Shown one piece after another: positions 21,670 through 32,184 of a stretch of DNA of 64,000 nt. The stretch comes from Owenia fusiformis (lineage: Eukaryota > Annelida > Polychaeta > Sabellida > Oweniidae): positions 7,638,366 to 7,702,365 of the forward strand of contig CAIIXF020000008.1 in the NCBI GenBank assembly GCA_903813345.2. The letters run 5' to 3'. Position numbers and translations under genes: made by a program. The number at the start of each line of letters is the position of its first letter. Position 1 is the stretch's first letter. A model generated the notes under the pieces. That model did not search any database and was not told the origin of the DNA. It was given only the letters and a program-made list of their open reading frames with translations.

Positions 21670-21900
21670 GCCTCTGTGATGTAAAGGTTAGCATGCTGGA
21701 CTTCTAATGCCAAAAAAAAAGGTCCTGGGTTCAATCCCAGCATGTGGCAAAACGTGCTAGCTAATGTTAACTAGTACACCAGAGGGGTGATAACTAGAGT
21801 GCTGCTGACTTGATTTAAAGATGGCGTTGGCTCGAACTGCCCATGGTCTTAGCCTGGATAAAGATACCAGTTCCCGTCAGATTAATACGGGAAATTCTTT
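21670..21900 (+). repeat. tRNA-Arg(TCT)-like SINE or pseudogene
   Basis: The head at 21670-21748 has an A-box-like 'gatgtaaaggttagc', anticodon loop TTCTAAT (TCT), an A-run in the variable loop, and the B box 'ggttcaatccc'. The T stem pairs, but the acceptor stem pairs only partly. The sequence continues as a non-tRNA body with 'gataccagttcccgtc' and no immediate T-run, which fits a tRNA-derived SINE better than a tRNA gene. The 3' limit is a guess. Confidence 0.5.
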
Positions 21901-22211
21901 CAGATATCAAGTTAAATTATCCTATCACACATATTCCTTATGGTGCCTCAGTATAATAACTCAAATGAAATGAAGTTCTTCAGAATCTTCTACTCTCGGT
22001 CTTCTATCATTTTGTGCTTGACATATCTTTGTATGCCCTCATAATGTCATCAACAGATTGTTCTTGATCTTCTTTTTATTTTGACCCAACTGGTTTGAGG
22101 ACAGATAGATTTACAAGTTTCCTTCACATAACAGCATTAGAGTAACTTATGGGATGCCATATATCTTTCTACAGTATATAGACCATCTCAGGCCAAGGTA
22201 ACCACTTCAAA

Positions 22212-22847
22212 TCCCACTACATGATCAAGTTTGAAAACCCCATTACATGATCCGAGATCGATCATTTCATGATCCAGTTTGAAAACCCATGTTTGAGAAC
22301 CCCAATACATGATCCAGGGTGAAAACCCAATTTCATGATCCAAATTGAGAACTCCATTTCATGATCCAGTTTGAGAACCTCATTTCATGATCTCTATAAC
22401 ATGATCCGGTTTGAGAACCCCATTACATGATCCTGTTTGAGAACCCCATTCAAGATCCAATTAAGAACCCTCATTACATGATCTAGGTTGAGAACCCATT
22501 CTATGATCAAGTTTGAGAACCTCATTTCATGATCTCTATTACATGATCCGGTTTGAGAACCTCATTACATGATCCGATATTAGAACCTCATTACATGACC
22601 CAGGTTGGGAACTCCATTTCATGATCCAGTTTGAGGACCTCATTACTTGATCCAGTTTGAGAACTCCTCTACATAGTTTGAGAACCTCATTACATGATCC
22701 GATTTTAGAACCCCATTACAAGACCCAGGTTTGGAACTCCATAGGCTCCATATCATGATTCAGTTTGAGAACCTCATTACATGATCAAGTTTGAGAACCT
22801 CATGATCAAGTTTGAGAACCCCACTACATGATCCAGACTGAGAACCA
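22212..22847 (+). repeat. Minisatellite built on 'tttgagaaccccattacatgatcc'
   Basis: About 20 imperfect units of 25-35 bp alternate 'catgatcc' with 'gtttgagaacc'. Unit length varies through small indels. There is no spacer/repeat alternation of the CRISPR kind and no coding reading. Confidence 0.9.
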
Positions 22848-22924
22848 CACAGATGGCAGAATTTTTTATAGAAAATTCCTCCTAAAACTGTTATGTATTT
22901 TCTATAAAAATTCTACCATCTGTG
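22848..22924. repeat. Hairpin inverted repeat
   Basis: Arms of about 29 bp: 'cacagatggcagaatttt…' and its complement ending '…accatctgtg', around a ~20-nt loop. It abuts the minisatellite on the left and the CpG-containing promoter-like region on the right. Confidence 0.85.
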
Positions 22925-22929
22925 AAGAA

Positions 22930-23165
22930 CCGGTCCACATTGCAATGCATTCGCAAACGATTGACTTTCAAATTTCGCGCCAAAACAACAGCGCCCTCAA
23001 ATGAGCGTAATCCGGTAGACTAGACGAGCACGAGGAGAACTTTGACGAGCGGTTTCCACATTTCCATGATTCTTTCAAGGGAATTCCTTAGCTGTTCTCG
23101 AAGATAATTTGATCAAGATATAGCAGAATGGGTAAGTATATTTTGCACAATTTACAAATATATAC
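22930..23165 (+). promoter_or_regulatory. Probable transcription start with a minimal first coding exon (ATG G|GTAAGT)
   Basis: This stretch is richer in CpG than its surroundings ('tcgcaaacg', 'ttcgcgcc', 'agacgagcacgag'). At 23128 an ATG is followed one base later by a perfect donor (G|GTAAGT at 23132), with a purine at -3. That is the form of a 5' UTR exon containing only the start codon. I could not identify the next exon of such a gene, so the + strand gene is a hypothesis. The open frame 23166-23396 follows but has no visible acceptor. Confidence 0.35.
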
Positions 23166-23925
23166 GTGACGAGGGTTTTCAGTTCTCACATGGAAACATT
23201 TTTAGAACCTGGGCCAAAGTTTTCGGCCGTGAAACTGCCATCTAAGCAGAGACATGTTTTATATGTCTCTGATCTAAGTTTAGTCCTAAACCGTCCCGAT
23301 CCTCAGGGGCTTGTACATGGGCTTCAGAAAGTGGGGTGCGTTGGGTGCGAACGCTCTGAAACTGCCCAAAACATTTTTTTGATAAGATTCCTCTGAAACT
23401 TCCAAAAATCACAGTCAGAGAGAATGTTTCTGGCGAAATTCTGGGACTTCAAATACTTTTAAGTTGGGAAACCGGAAGTGCTTACCTTTTTTAATTCCCG
23501 AATCTCTCCGAAATTAGCTCATCTTGGTGACTGTAAATTGCACAGCTGTATTCAATGGAGTCTTGTCATATTCGATCAGCCTCAATTCTAAAGTGTATAT
23601 TTTATTTTTAACGTGATTTCATCGTTTTTTGTCGACTGGTAACAATCCGCGGGGCTAATGGCAAGATGGATGACTTTTGACCTGACCTTGACCGATGGTG
23701 ATCACGTCATCAATATTACCAAGATGGCGGTTTCAAAATTTTCTAAAATCGCTTCAAATAATATTATGTTAATTCCTAGCGAGTAAAGATATCTCTTAGT
23801 TTGCTATTTCACAATAAGATAACGAAATGTGTAAGGAATTCGTATTTATCAATTAAAACATCACATCGACATTTGGTATTCGTAAACTAGACGATGAAGA
23901 TAACGACCTCGAAAAAAAACAAAAG

Positions 23926-23995
23926 AGCGAGTACGGGATTCGAACCCGGGCCTCCAGCGTGCTAAGCGAAGATTCTCCCCCTAGACCACCGATAT
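23926..23995 (-). tRNA. tRNA-like module 2 (anticodon AGC-like, probably a pseudogene or repeat)
   Basis: Same layout as the module at 2297-2367: 'GGTGGTCTAG' A-box region, anticodon loop TTAGCAC, B box GGTTCGAATCC, then a T-rich run (CTTTTGTTTTTTTT). The acceptor halves do not pair. The 54-bp block at 24016-24069 lies 20 bp upstream, as in copy 1. Confidence 0.55.
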
Positions 23996-24015
23996 GTTAC
24001 ATATGGTATTGGGAT

Positions 24016-24069
24016 TTAAACGCTACTTATTTTGAATGCTATGATTCGGAAGTGACGTCACGTTCTTCA
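24016..24069 (-). repeat. 54-bp block conserved upstream of tRNA-like module 2
   Basis: Identical over all 54 positions to 2388-2441, including TGACGTCA at 24053-24060, while flanking sequence and the 20-bp gap to the tRNA-like part differ. Confidence 0.75.
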
Positions 24070-24422
24070 CGTTTTGTTTGAGAGCGAGAACGAGACGTGC
24101 CAGAAGCCCGGCTTTTTTGTTAGTCGACCTGTTCAAAGTACATTTAGTTATAATTATCGCTTTCCAGAACAATTTAGGAAACAATATTTTCTATCTACGT
24201 CGATTACAAAGCATCTAAGGTACGTAAATTTATATGAACAACTGAGTCAATAGGGATAAATAGCCCAACGAGAGTCGGCGGTCTTAAAAAATACTTGGAT
24301 CTGGATGCCAGTCCTGGTATAAATATAGTTCCAGGGCAATTCGAAGAACGTATTAGATGTCCGTGCCAAAAATGCTTTTTATTGAAAGCTCATGTTATAT
24401 CAGAAAACAATTATTCCTTGTC

Positions 24423-24846
24423 CTTAAGGTCAGGGTGCATGATGGGAAATTTTCTGCATTCCTCAATTGAGTCACATGTTATTTTTCAAACAAGAATCAC
24501 TCCTTCCCTTCATTGTCTATATCTTCCAGTTTTGCACAAAGAGTGCACTTATGTGCCTAGAAAGGACTTGTGAGAAGAATGTTTTGATAAAGTGTATAAA
24601 AAACAAGAAAATTCAGTGAAAAAAATCAGAACATTTTCAGAAATTTTTTTCACTGAATTTTCTCATTTTTTATACATTTTACAAAACAAACCTTCTCACA
24701 AGGCTTTTCTAGGCACAGAAGTACACTCTTTGTGCAAATTTGGAAGATGTAGACAATGTGGGGAAGGAGTTATTCATGTTTGAAAAATAACATGCGACTC
24801 AATTGAGGAATGCAGAAAATTTCCCAACATGCACCCTGTCCTTAAA
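24423..24846. mobile_element. Long foldback element, ~205-bp arms and ~12-nt loop
   Basis: The left arm starts 'ttaaggtcagggtgcatg' and the right arm ends with the diverged complement 'catgcaccctgtccttaa'. Sequence in between mirrors almost throughout ('caattgagtcacatg', 'gcctagaaa', 'ttcactgaattttct'). Weak pairing continues outward for some tens of bases ('attgaaagc.catg'). Open frames on both strands here are by-products of the palindrome. A transcript across it would form a long RNA hairpin. Confidence 0.85.
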
Positions 24847-25344
24847 ACGCTGAGATTGCACCATGGGCTTTCAATTGAATGCCCGTGATTGCACCAAATA
24901 ACGTCTTCATTGGCCAAAATTTTCCACAGGGTCGGGGAGCATGTCCTCGGACCCCCAAATTTAGGACCTTCCACGCAATCATAGCATCAATAACTCTGAC
25001 ATAACATCATTTAAGGTAGAATAGTCGTATTTATTATATATTCAGCTGGTCTTTCCACTTGTACAAGATGGCTAACATAACCAGAAGACCCCGAAAGGGT
25101 ACTGGAGATTAATGAACACAATATATGAGCCAGGGACTGACCTTAACTTTTTTAAGGATTTGCTACCTTCTACCAAAACAAGGAGCAAATTCCCATATTC
25201 AGGTAGCAACAAAAATGCTACAAGAAAACATGGTTTGAAGAAAAAACCGGGTACCGGGTAGTAAATCCTCAATGCTGGGTTTCGAAAAATCGGGTATCCA
25301 AAGAACGAAAAATATGAATATATAACATATATCATTAAAAAACG

Positions 25345-25522
25345 TGTAAGATTTGTTTTGAATTTACAAAAATGTATTTAACTTCCTTCAGAATTGAGCT
25401 AGAAGCTTCAAATAAAAAGCATTTTAAGGCTCTTTTCTTTCTCTATCATCATGGTCATATTTTCATTGGTTATGGGGGGGGGGGGGTGGGTGCGATCGCA
25501 CCATCACACCCCTCCTGGCTAC
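25345..25522 (+). repeat. Dispersed repeat, second copy of the 1480-1667 element
   Basis: Matches 1480-1667 nearly throughout, including the G tract (25474-25486) and terminal 'cctcctggctacgcc'. It joins a Tc1 transposase fragment directly on its right. Confidence 0.65.
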
Positions 25523-25539
25523 GCCTATGACATGGAGTG

Positions 25540-25815
25540 TTTTGTGTCAACATCCAACTGCAGGATGATCATGCTGTTGCATATGCTAGTGGCATTGTGT
25601 TGGACTACATCAGGGCAGGCAATGTGGACCAGCTACCATGGGCACAAAAGTCATCCAATCAGGCTAATGCAGAGCAAAATTTAGACACGTTACGCACTGC
25701 CCAGATTGAGGAATGGGGTCTTATTTCACGTAGAAAGGTCAGATGTTTCATTCAATGCTGGTCCCGTAGGGTTGATGGTCTGATTGCAGCACAAAGAGGA
25801 CATAACGCATATTAG
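25540..25815 (+). pseudogene. Tc1/mariner transposase, C-terminal fragment
   Basis: The frame reads QDDHA…GIVLDYIRAG…QLPW, then EEWGLISRRKVRCFIQCWSR and RRVDGLIAAQRGHNAY, stop. This is the order seen at the C-terminal part of Tc1-family transposases: (Q)DNA.PHTA, LPWP..SPDLNPIE, EW..I, SM.RR…I.A.GGHT.Y. The SPDLNPIEH/W segment with the third acidic residue is degraded or deleted, and the N-terminal HTH half is absent. Tc1 elements move by cut-and-paste at TA sites; this remnant cannot. Confidence 0.75.
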
Positions 25816-26174
25816 TGCTATCATTGGATATAGGACACTTCAATTTTAATGGCCAGGGTGTTTATTCTGTTTGATCTGTTTTACATGACAATTTGGATCA
25901 GGGTGTTTTGAAAATGCAAAAATTCTTAGCGTGCCCCTGTTTAAATAACAGTAATTTTCTAAACTTTCTCTAAAAAATGTTGTTTTGTAAATGAAATATG
26001 TGGTTATGATTTGTCTAGAAAATAAATGTCTGAACCGACTCCAAATAAATGTTCTCTTACTCCAAAATTTGAATTCTAAGCTGCAAAATCTAATATTCCA
26101 TATTTATGAGCAACAGTGCATTTTAACTTGTAATATGTTGTGTTTATGTGTTTTCAGGACTAATATCTGTAATC

Positions 26175-26336
26175 ATGTCTTATAACGAATCCCCGGATAT
26201 TTCTCGCCTTTTTGCACTGAACGAAACAACTATTTTTACATTCAAGAGTCGTCTGAGAACAATTTGTGGTTTTTCAGACCAAAATCCGCATGTTTTCATA
26301 GAAAATAGGAGAATGAATCATCTAATCCTAGTAAAG
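26175..26336 (+). CDS. Possible first coding exon, 54 residues, product unknown
   Basis: ATG at 26175, just after a pyrimidine-rich 'tgtgttttcag', runs for 54 codons to 'aag|gtagta', a usable donor in phase 0. The peptide begins MSYNESPDISRLFALNETTI and has balanced, non-repetitive composition (…SRLRTICGFSDQNPHVF…). I recognise no domain and see no second exon nearby. It could be an upstream exon of a gene whose remainder is not obvious, or a chance frame. Confidence 0.4.
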
Positions 26337-26995
26337 GTAGTATGATCAATTCGGGGGAAACAAATTATAGCATATTCATCAATGAAACATGTTATATTTA
26401 CCTGTTAGATGTGAATTGCATCTACTAGTAGTTCGTGCAGGCAACATTTTTTCGGCAAGAAATTCTGTTTTGCAAAAGCGAGTAAAGTCCAATCAGTAAT
26501 GTTGTCTTATTTTGCTTCATTTTGGGTTCCCTATCAACCAATCAGCGTTGAGGTTATTTATCGCTATCGGAAACGCAATGAAAAAATATTGGGAGTGGTA
26601 AGTTCCATTGATTCTATGCGATAGAAGGGGTTGAAATACATGAGATTCATTGCGTAAATTTGAGGTAGCAAGCATTTGCTCCCGGCCACGAAGTTTTTGG
26701 AGCAAAATGTGAAATCAGGTAGCAAATTTGCTCCTTGCTACTGCTAAGATCGAACCCTGTGAGCACAATCATTATATAAATAACACAACAGGTAGTGTGA
26801 GCCAGAACAAAGGAAATTCATAAGAAATCAATTAATAAGGTGAGTGATGAATAGGTTTTGGGATTATTACAATTGTCAACACAGTCAGTTGAATTCACAT
26901 TTTTAGAATCTGGCATACATACAGTTTCACAATCTGGTTTTGACATACATGTAGATATATTTTTACAATCATCAGATTTATTGGATAACACTGAT

Positions 26996-27190
26996 TCATG
27001 TACCTGTCATACTGTTGCTTGTGTTTGGTGAACATGGAGGCTTACCAGGCCTAACTTTGGAAGAACCTCTTCTGAGAAGATTATACACATACTTCTGGCT
27101 TATCTTGTTCCAAGACCATCCTCTTCGTTTCTGGTCTTGAGGGAGATGCATTGAAGCAGATATTATTTTAATGGCTCTAGGTACTAATAT
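26996..27190 (-). CDS. Possible exon or gene remnant, product unknown
   Basis: The minus strand reads IISASMHLPQDQKRRGWSWN, then KISQKYVYNLLRRGSS and …RPGKPPCSPNTSNSMTGT before TGA at 26998-26996. The basic, Ser/Pro-containing composition is unlike the AT-driven chance frames around it. No splice site or family can be assigned. Confidence 0.3.
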   Translation of the reverse strand: MLVPRAIKIISASMHLPQDQKRRGWSWNKISQKYVYNLLRRGSSKVRPGKPPCSPNTSNSMTGT

Positions 27191-28147
27191 ATTTCTTACC
27201 TATATCGACTCTTAACACCAAAAGAAATGTTATTCCAAAGCAAGAAAAAACGCGGCTGTCTCAAATTGCAGAGATATACACTTCAAATTTTGGAACAGCA
27301 AGTATTTTCAAAATGTCCTCCATAACTTCAGAAATCATTTCCGATTGTATTACAGAAATTACCGAACAAAGCTGGTGTCTTTGGTACAACTTTCAAATCT
27401 CATCATCAATTACTGTTGATTCCACTCGTTCTGGGTCCCAAAATTAACATTAAAAGCAACCAGCAGTTGATTGTCGAAATTCAATTTAGCGAATTCATCT
27501 TGCGAAGTCTAATTTCTGTGCACTTGAAATGTTAGCAAAAAACTATTTTTTCTTGAATATTTTCCGACCGAACATTGGCAACCAGTTTTACGCCGATGAT
27601 TATTGTTAGGTAACAGTAGGTTCACTTTATACAGAATTCTGCTTGGGTCCTAGGCTGAACCCTCAGATATCAAGATGTTCCCAAACCAAACTGTTAAATT
27701 TCACTGTGTTTCCATACCAAACAAATAATGCATGCCTGTACCAAATGTCCAAATATAAGATCATGTCTTGGACATGCACCAGCAGCATCATCGACCTTGG
27801 GGAAGATAGTTGCGGCTCCAAATATTTAGCTATGTGTATCCTTGTACTATACTTGCCATCTCTCAGATCTAACTTATAATGCAAGGCGTTTAGTAGTTCA
27901 ACAAGTTAAACCTAGTGTAACAAACTAGCCGATTTAAGGTAGTGTGAGGGCTAGGTTACTTTGGGATTTCCTGGTACACATTAAATGTACTTGTGTTTAC
28001 AGCAATTACAACACGACAAACAATATAGGTTTATTTCACATATATTATATCATTAATAATGTACAAATAAATTTGAAATGTCCAAATAAACTTGTTGTTA
28101 ATTATATATGTCCACTCTCTAGTACAATAATAGTTCAAAGTAGAATT
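27191..28147. other. Stretch without a supportable gene
   Basis: Overlapping antisense frames at 27643-27884 are both open, but neither has start context, splice sites or a recognisable motif. The rest is AT-rich noncoding sequence. Confidence 0.45.
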
Positions 28148-28351
28148 CTATTCAAAGTTCACAGTGGCCAAACTGAATCCCAATGATGACTGTAATGCTG
28201 GCCTAGGTGCAAGGGTTACTTGAGGTTCCTGGTTAGTAGAGTCCCTTTCAGTCCTCATACACACACGACTGCATATAATCGCGATCAAACAGGTCACTAT
28301 GAATAAAACACTGACTAGGACCAAGGCGAAGAAAGGAACATCCAATTCCAT
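28148..28351 (-). CDS. Small single-pass membrane protein or last exon of a receptor-like gene
   Basis: 67 codons on the minus strand starting MELDVPFFALVLVSVLFIVT. One strongly hydrophobic segment (about residues 6-28) is followed by a Cys/Arg stop-transfer region (CSRVCMRTERD) and a polar 40-residue tail rich in Ser/Pro/Thr. Immediately upstream on the same strand lies a leucine-rich peptide-coding repeat (LQNLEVFCYLKNLVDLLRG…). Together they suggest a membrane anchor and tail after a leucine-rich ectodomain, but the frames differ and no clear intron joins them. Confidence 0.4.
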   Translation of the reverse strand: MELDVPFFALVLVSVLFIVTCLIAIICSRVCMRTERDSTNQEPQVTLAPRPALQSSLGFSLATVNFE

Positions 28352-28439
28352 GAATTAGGTCTATGAAGGCTTGACACCACTTCTGTAAGCTCTATGCTGG
28401 GGATAGCTTCACCCTCTTGAAGTGCTGTCCAGTCCTGTA

Positions 28440-29725
28440 GATTCCCACGCAGCAAATCGACTAAGTTCTTCAGATAGCAGAAAACTTCTAAGTTTTGTAG
28501 ATCCAAAATATCAGCTAAGTTTTGCAGTTAGCAAAAACGACTAAGTTTTGTAGTTTCAAAAATTCCTCTAATGAGCCAATGAATTCATCCAGGTTGTCAC
28601 ATCAATGGCTTATAATCGTCAATGACTACTTCATCAGGCTAAGAGAAGTCAATAGTCAATGGTCAATGGTCAGTCATCCCATGTAGCAGATCGACTATGT
28701 TCTTCAGATAGCAGAAAACTTCTTAGTTTTGTAGATCCAAAATATCAGCTAAGTTTTGCAGTTAGCAAAAACGACTAAGTTTTGTAGTTCTAAAAATTCC
28801 TCCAATAAGCCAATAAATTCATCCAGGTTGTCACATCAATGGCTTATAATCATCAATGGCTACTTCATCAGGCTAAGAGAAGTCAATAGTCAATAGTCAA
28901 TGGTCAGTCATCCCATGTAGCAGATCGACTATGTTCTTCAGATAGCAGAAAACTTCTAAGTTTTGTAGATCCAAAATATCAGCTAAGTTTTGCAGTTAGC
29001 AAAAACGACTAAGTTTTGTAGTTCCAAAAATTCCTCCAATAAGCCAATAAATTCATCCAGGTTGTCACATCAATGGCTTATAATCATCAATGGCTACTTC
29101 ATCAGGCTAAGAGAAGTCAATAGTCAATGGTCAGTCATCCCATGTAGCAGATCGACTATGTTCTTCAGATAGCAGAAAACTTCTAAGTTTTGTAGATCCA
29201 AAATATCAGCTAAGTTTTGCAGTTAGCAAAAACGACTAAGTTTTGTAGTTTCAAAAATTCCTCTAATGAGCCAATAAATTCATCCAGGTTGTCACATCAA
29301 TGGCTTATAATCGTCAATGACTACTTCATCAGGCTAAGAGAAGTCAATAGTCAATGGTCAGTCATCCCATGTAGCAGATCGACTATGTTCTTCAGATAGC
29401 AGAAAACTTCTTAGTTTTGTAGATCCAAAATATCAGCTAAGTTTTGCAGTTAGCAAAACTTCCTAAGTTTTGTAGTTCCAATTGCTTCCCTCAATAAGCC
29501 AGTTTATTCATCTAGATTCCAACATCAGTGGCTGATAATCATCTATAACTACTTCTTCGGGCTAATGAAGTTCAATAGGCAAGTCAATCATCCATGCCAT
29601 AAATTGATTAAGTTCTTCAGTTAGTAGAAACTTCCTAAGTTTTGTAGTTCCACGAATCATCTAAGTTTTGCAGATAGCAAAAACGACAAAGTTTTGTAGT
29701 TCCAAAACTCCCGAATATCAGAGCC
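28440..29725 (-). repeat. ~230-bp satellite with a leucine-rich minus-strand reading
   Basis: Five to six units, each with 'ctaagttttgtag' at about 30-40 bp intervals and 'catccaggttgtcacatc' once. The inner three units are nearly identical and the edges are diverged. On the minus strand every unit reads in two adjoining frames: DNLDEFIGLLEEFLELQNLV, then one base shifted, LQNLADILDLQNLEVFCYLK…IVDLL. The shared frame break and the following stop show that the unit was already non-coding when amplified, or is read with splicing I cannot see. Confidence 0.8.
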
Positions 29726-30448
29726 ACATAGTCCCGTTCGTCAAAAGTCAGTGTGTCAGAAGCCCCCGAGGCACGTCAGCCGCTGTATTTATACTCCAAC
29801 ATGTATGTAACATGTGTTTTGCACACGAAACTATCTGCCTAACCAATCATAGCTCACGAGCGGCTGATGCAATACCTGGCCAGTCACTAGAATCCCAGGC
29901 AGGACATCACTAGTGCATAATTAATTAATATGATGCAATGATGACATAACTTTTGCAAAAAATTAGCTTCACCTAACAATCACGATCTCTGGTTTTTAAC
30001 ACAGAACAAACATATATTTTGTAATTAACTAGCTAGATTAAGATATAAACTAAATAAATATAACAAAAACCAATCATCATTGGCTCTAATTATGGCGAAA
30101 TTGAAGGAAAAACGAGTTATTGAATGTAGGTCAACAGAGCTCTCTAATAGGAGGTGAGAAAATGCACACAAACGAAAGCAAAATAAATCTCCCAGAAAAG
30201 AGTAGTTTACACTATTCCCAGTACACCTAAAGTGTTCTATACATAAATATAACTATATAATCTGTCAACTGTGACTGGGAAACACTTTCCTACTGTCAAA
30301 ACTGTCTAAAGTGCTAAAAAACGGCAGTGGACTCCAAAAATAAAAAAATTAAATTTTGAATAATGAGAAATTTGTTACACTAGTCTCGGCCTTATTTTTT
30401 ATCTGACATATCTTGTGGCCTGCCCTAGGTTTAACGTCCGTGCCTATT
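29726..30448. other. Noncoding stretch, no gene seen
   Basis: AT-rich sequence between the satellite and a segmental duplication, with no convincing exon. Confidence 0.5.
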
Positions 30449-31561
30449 ATTGCTGTATAATTTGGAGCAGCTGTATATTACCCACACATGTGCCGGAGTC
30501 AATATCTAGTACACCCAGGTTTGTCTAAAATGTAGAAACAAGGTATCAAATGAAGTACAATATGAAAATTAAAAAAAACAAATGTTTCAATTATATTAAA
30601 CTGCCAATGTGGAAGTGGTAAATACATTCATGAAAAGAAGATCAATTGTTTAACACAAACTACATGACTGTATTATTCTAATTCCATTTTGAATACACAT
30701 TTATTTTCTATGTTCACCTCTATTGTGCTCAGATAAATTTTCAGTCATTTATATTACCAGATCACTTTTCTTGTCCATCTGTGTGATGTATTGGTGAGGC
30801 TTGCATCCCACTTTAACTCTAGATAGTCCATGGACAGCATCTCTATGAAAAAATGTAAAGCTTGACAAAATTATAACAATAAATTAATGTTTTCAATTGC
30901 AAAGAGTACACAACACTAAAGATGACTACATATTTATATGGCAATGAATTTAACCAATTTCTGGATAGGGGAAGATGTGTAGAAAATAGAGGAGCAAGGT
31001 AAGTGGTGAAAACATTTTTTTAACAAGTGATATGCGAAAAAGATTAACTTTTTGACGTATTTCTGAGGTCAAATCCTTCTCATTTTGAAGCAAAAAAGCT
31101 GCTTAAAGGAGGGTATGCTAACTATAAAAGACATGATGAAAATATAGGTGAAGTTCATCCAAAATACTTGAGAGTTGGTGAGTTAACATAACTTTGTATG
31201 ATCTTTCCAATGGTATATCACACTAGGCACCATCTATTAAGGTTCTAGCTGTAGCAGGGGGGACGGGACTTATTTGACACCCTGTATATCTTCTAGAAGT
31301 CAGGCCCGTAGCCAATGGGAATCAGGGGTCCCCCCTGGCCATGAATTCTTTCAAAATCATGAAGTGGAAGTTTAATCCTATTTTAACTTTTGCAACCACT
31401 ATTTATATTTCAGATCCTTCTGAATCAAATCAGAATTGCAAGGTAGAAATTAGATTTTACTCTCTAAATTTTGCTACCACTTTAATATATTTAACTTACT
31501 TGACATTACGCTTGATGACCAGTTTAGTTCTGTACTCAACTTCATCAAAGTCATTGTTGTT
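30449..31561. repeat. Segmental duplication, copy 1
   Basis: Starts 'attgctgtataatttggagc' and matches 36801-37569 through a shared terminal coding exon (30749-30842 here) and a second partial exon (31508-31561). Relative to copy 2 it carries an extra ~365 bp between 'aacactaaag' and 'tatatctt', with 'gacaccctg' at the right edge of the insert. The copies are close enough to be fairly recent. Confidence 0.85.
30749..30842 (-). CDS. Terminal exon of an unrecognised gene family (copy 1)
   Basis: The minus strand, entered with 1 nt, reads …DAVHGLSRVKVGCKPHQYIT then QMDKKSDLVI and TAA. An acceptor (tttttcatag) precedes it. The upstream exon piece at 31508-31561 (DFDEV…RTKLVIKRNV, donor GTAAGT) joins it in phase. 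In copy 2 (37115-37185) the same exon lacks one base and shifts frame after SRVK. Confidence 0.45.
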
Positions 31562-32184
31562 ACATATTAATGTCATTGAATACTAAGTGAAGCATAGGCT
31601 ATTGTAAAATTGTAGTCTTTGTTACTCCTTAATGGAGACTTTCAACATACATGCAATATCCCATACTTGCATGTCACATCCATGACAACGACCATTTGTT
31701 TAATTTAAGTTGTTGGGCCCAAATTTTGAAAATAAAAGGTCCAATTTTTGAAAATTTGGCCTAAAGCCCAAAAATACCAAGTCATGCCAAAAAGGCCTAT
31801 TTTTGAGGCCTTACAAAATTTTCCAGCCCCTAAAATTTTTTTCTGGGCCCACATTAGATGGGGGCCGTGCCCGATGAGCCCGCCCCCATATCCGCCACTG
31901 GCATCTGTCATTGAATGTGTAAATAGATTTATTGAAGCCTTGTTATTGATTGTGTCATAGACACCAATTGTGGTCAATAGTTTTATTGTGTTATTGTGTT
32001 TAAGACACCAATTGTAGCCTGGTAACTGCTTGTATCTCTCTTTGATTGATTATTGTACATGAATGTATCTCAATCAGTAACAATTTCACAAATGCCTTAT
32101 AATCAAAGTAAATGTTAAAGCTTCAGTGTTTTTGAAATACTAACCTGTAGTTGCAGAAAATCCCAGAGAATTCCCTTTGAATAT
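31562..32184. other. Noncoding stretch with a hAT-type end
   Basis: Contains a low-complexity 'ggccc'-rich palindromic segment (31711-31880) and ends with 'ccgccactg' at about 31892. 'CAGTGGCGG' is a familiar terminal sequence of hAT-derived MITEs; similar ends appear at about 40956 and 42790. No coding sequence recognised. Confidence 0.45.

Noticed and set aside
22212-22847. CRISPR-like direct repeats
   Set aside because: Units vary in length and sequence with no unique spacers, and the genome is eukaryotic; it is a minisatellite.
24295-24974. Three frames on both strands
   Set aside because: They lie in the arms of the long palindrome and mirror each other.
27643-27884. Overlapping sense and antisense frames
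   Set aside because: Both are open by composition; neither has splice sites, good start context or motif.
28990-29913. Three near-identical + strand frames starting MQ(L/I)AKTTKFCS
   Set aside because: They arise once per satellite unit, have no splice or start context, and the minus strand reads better.
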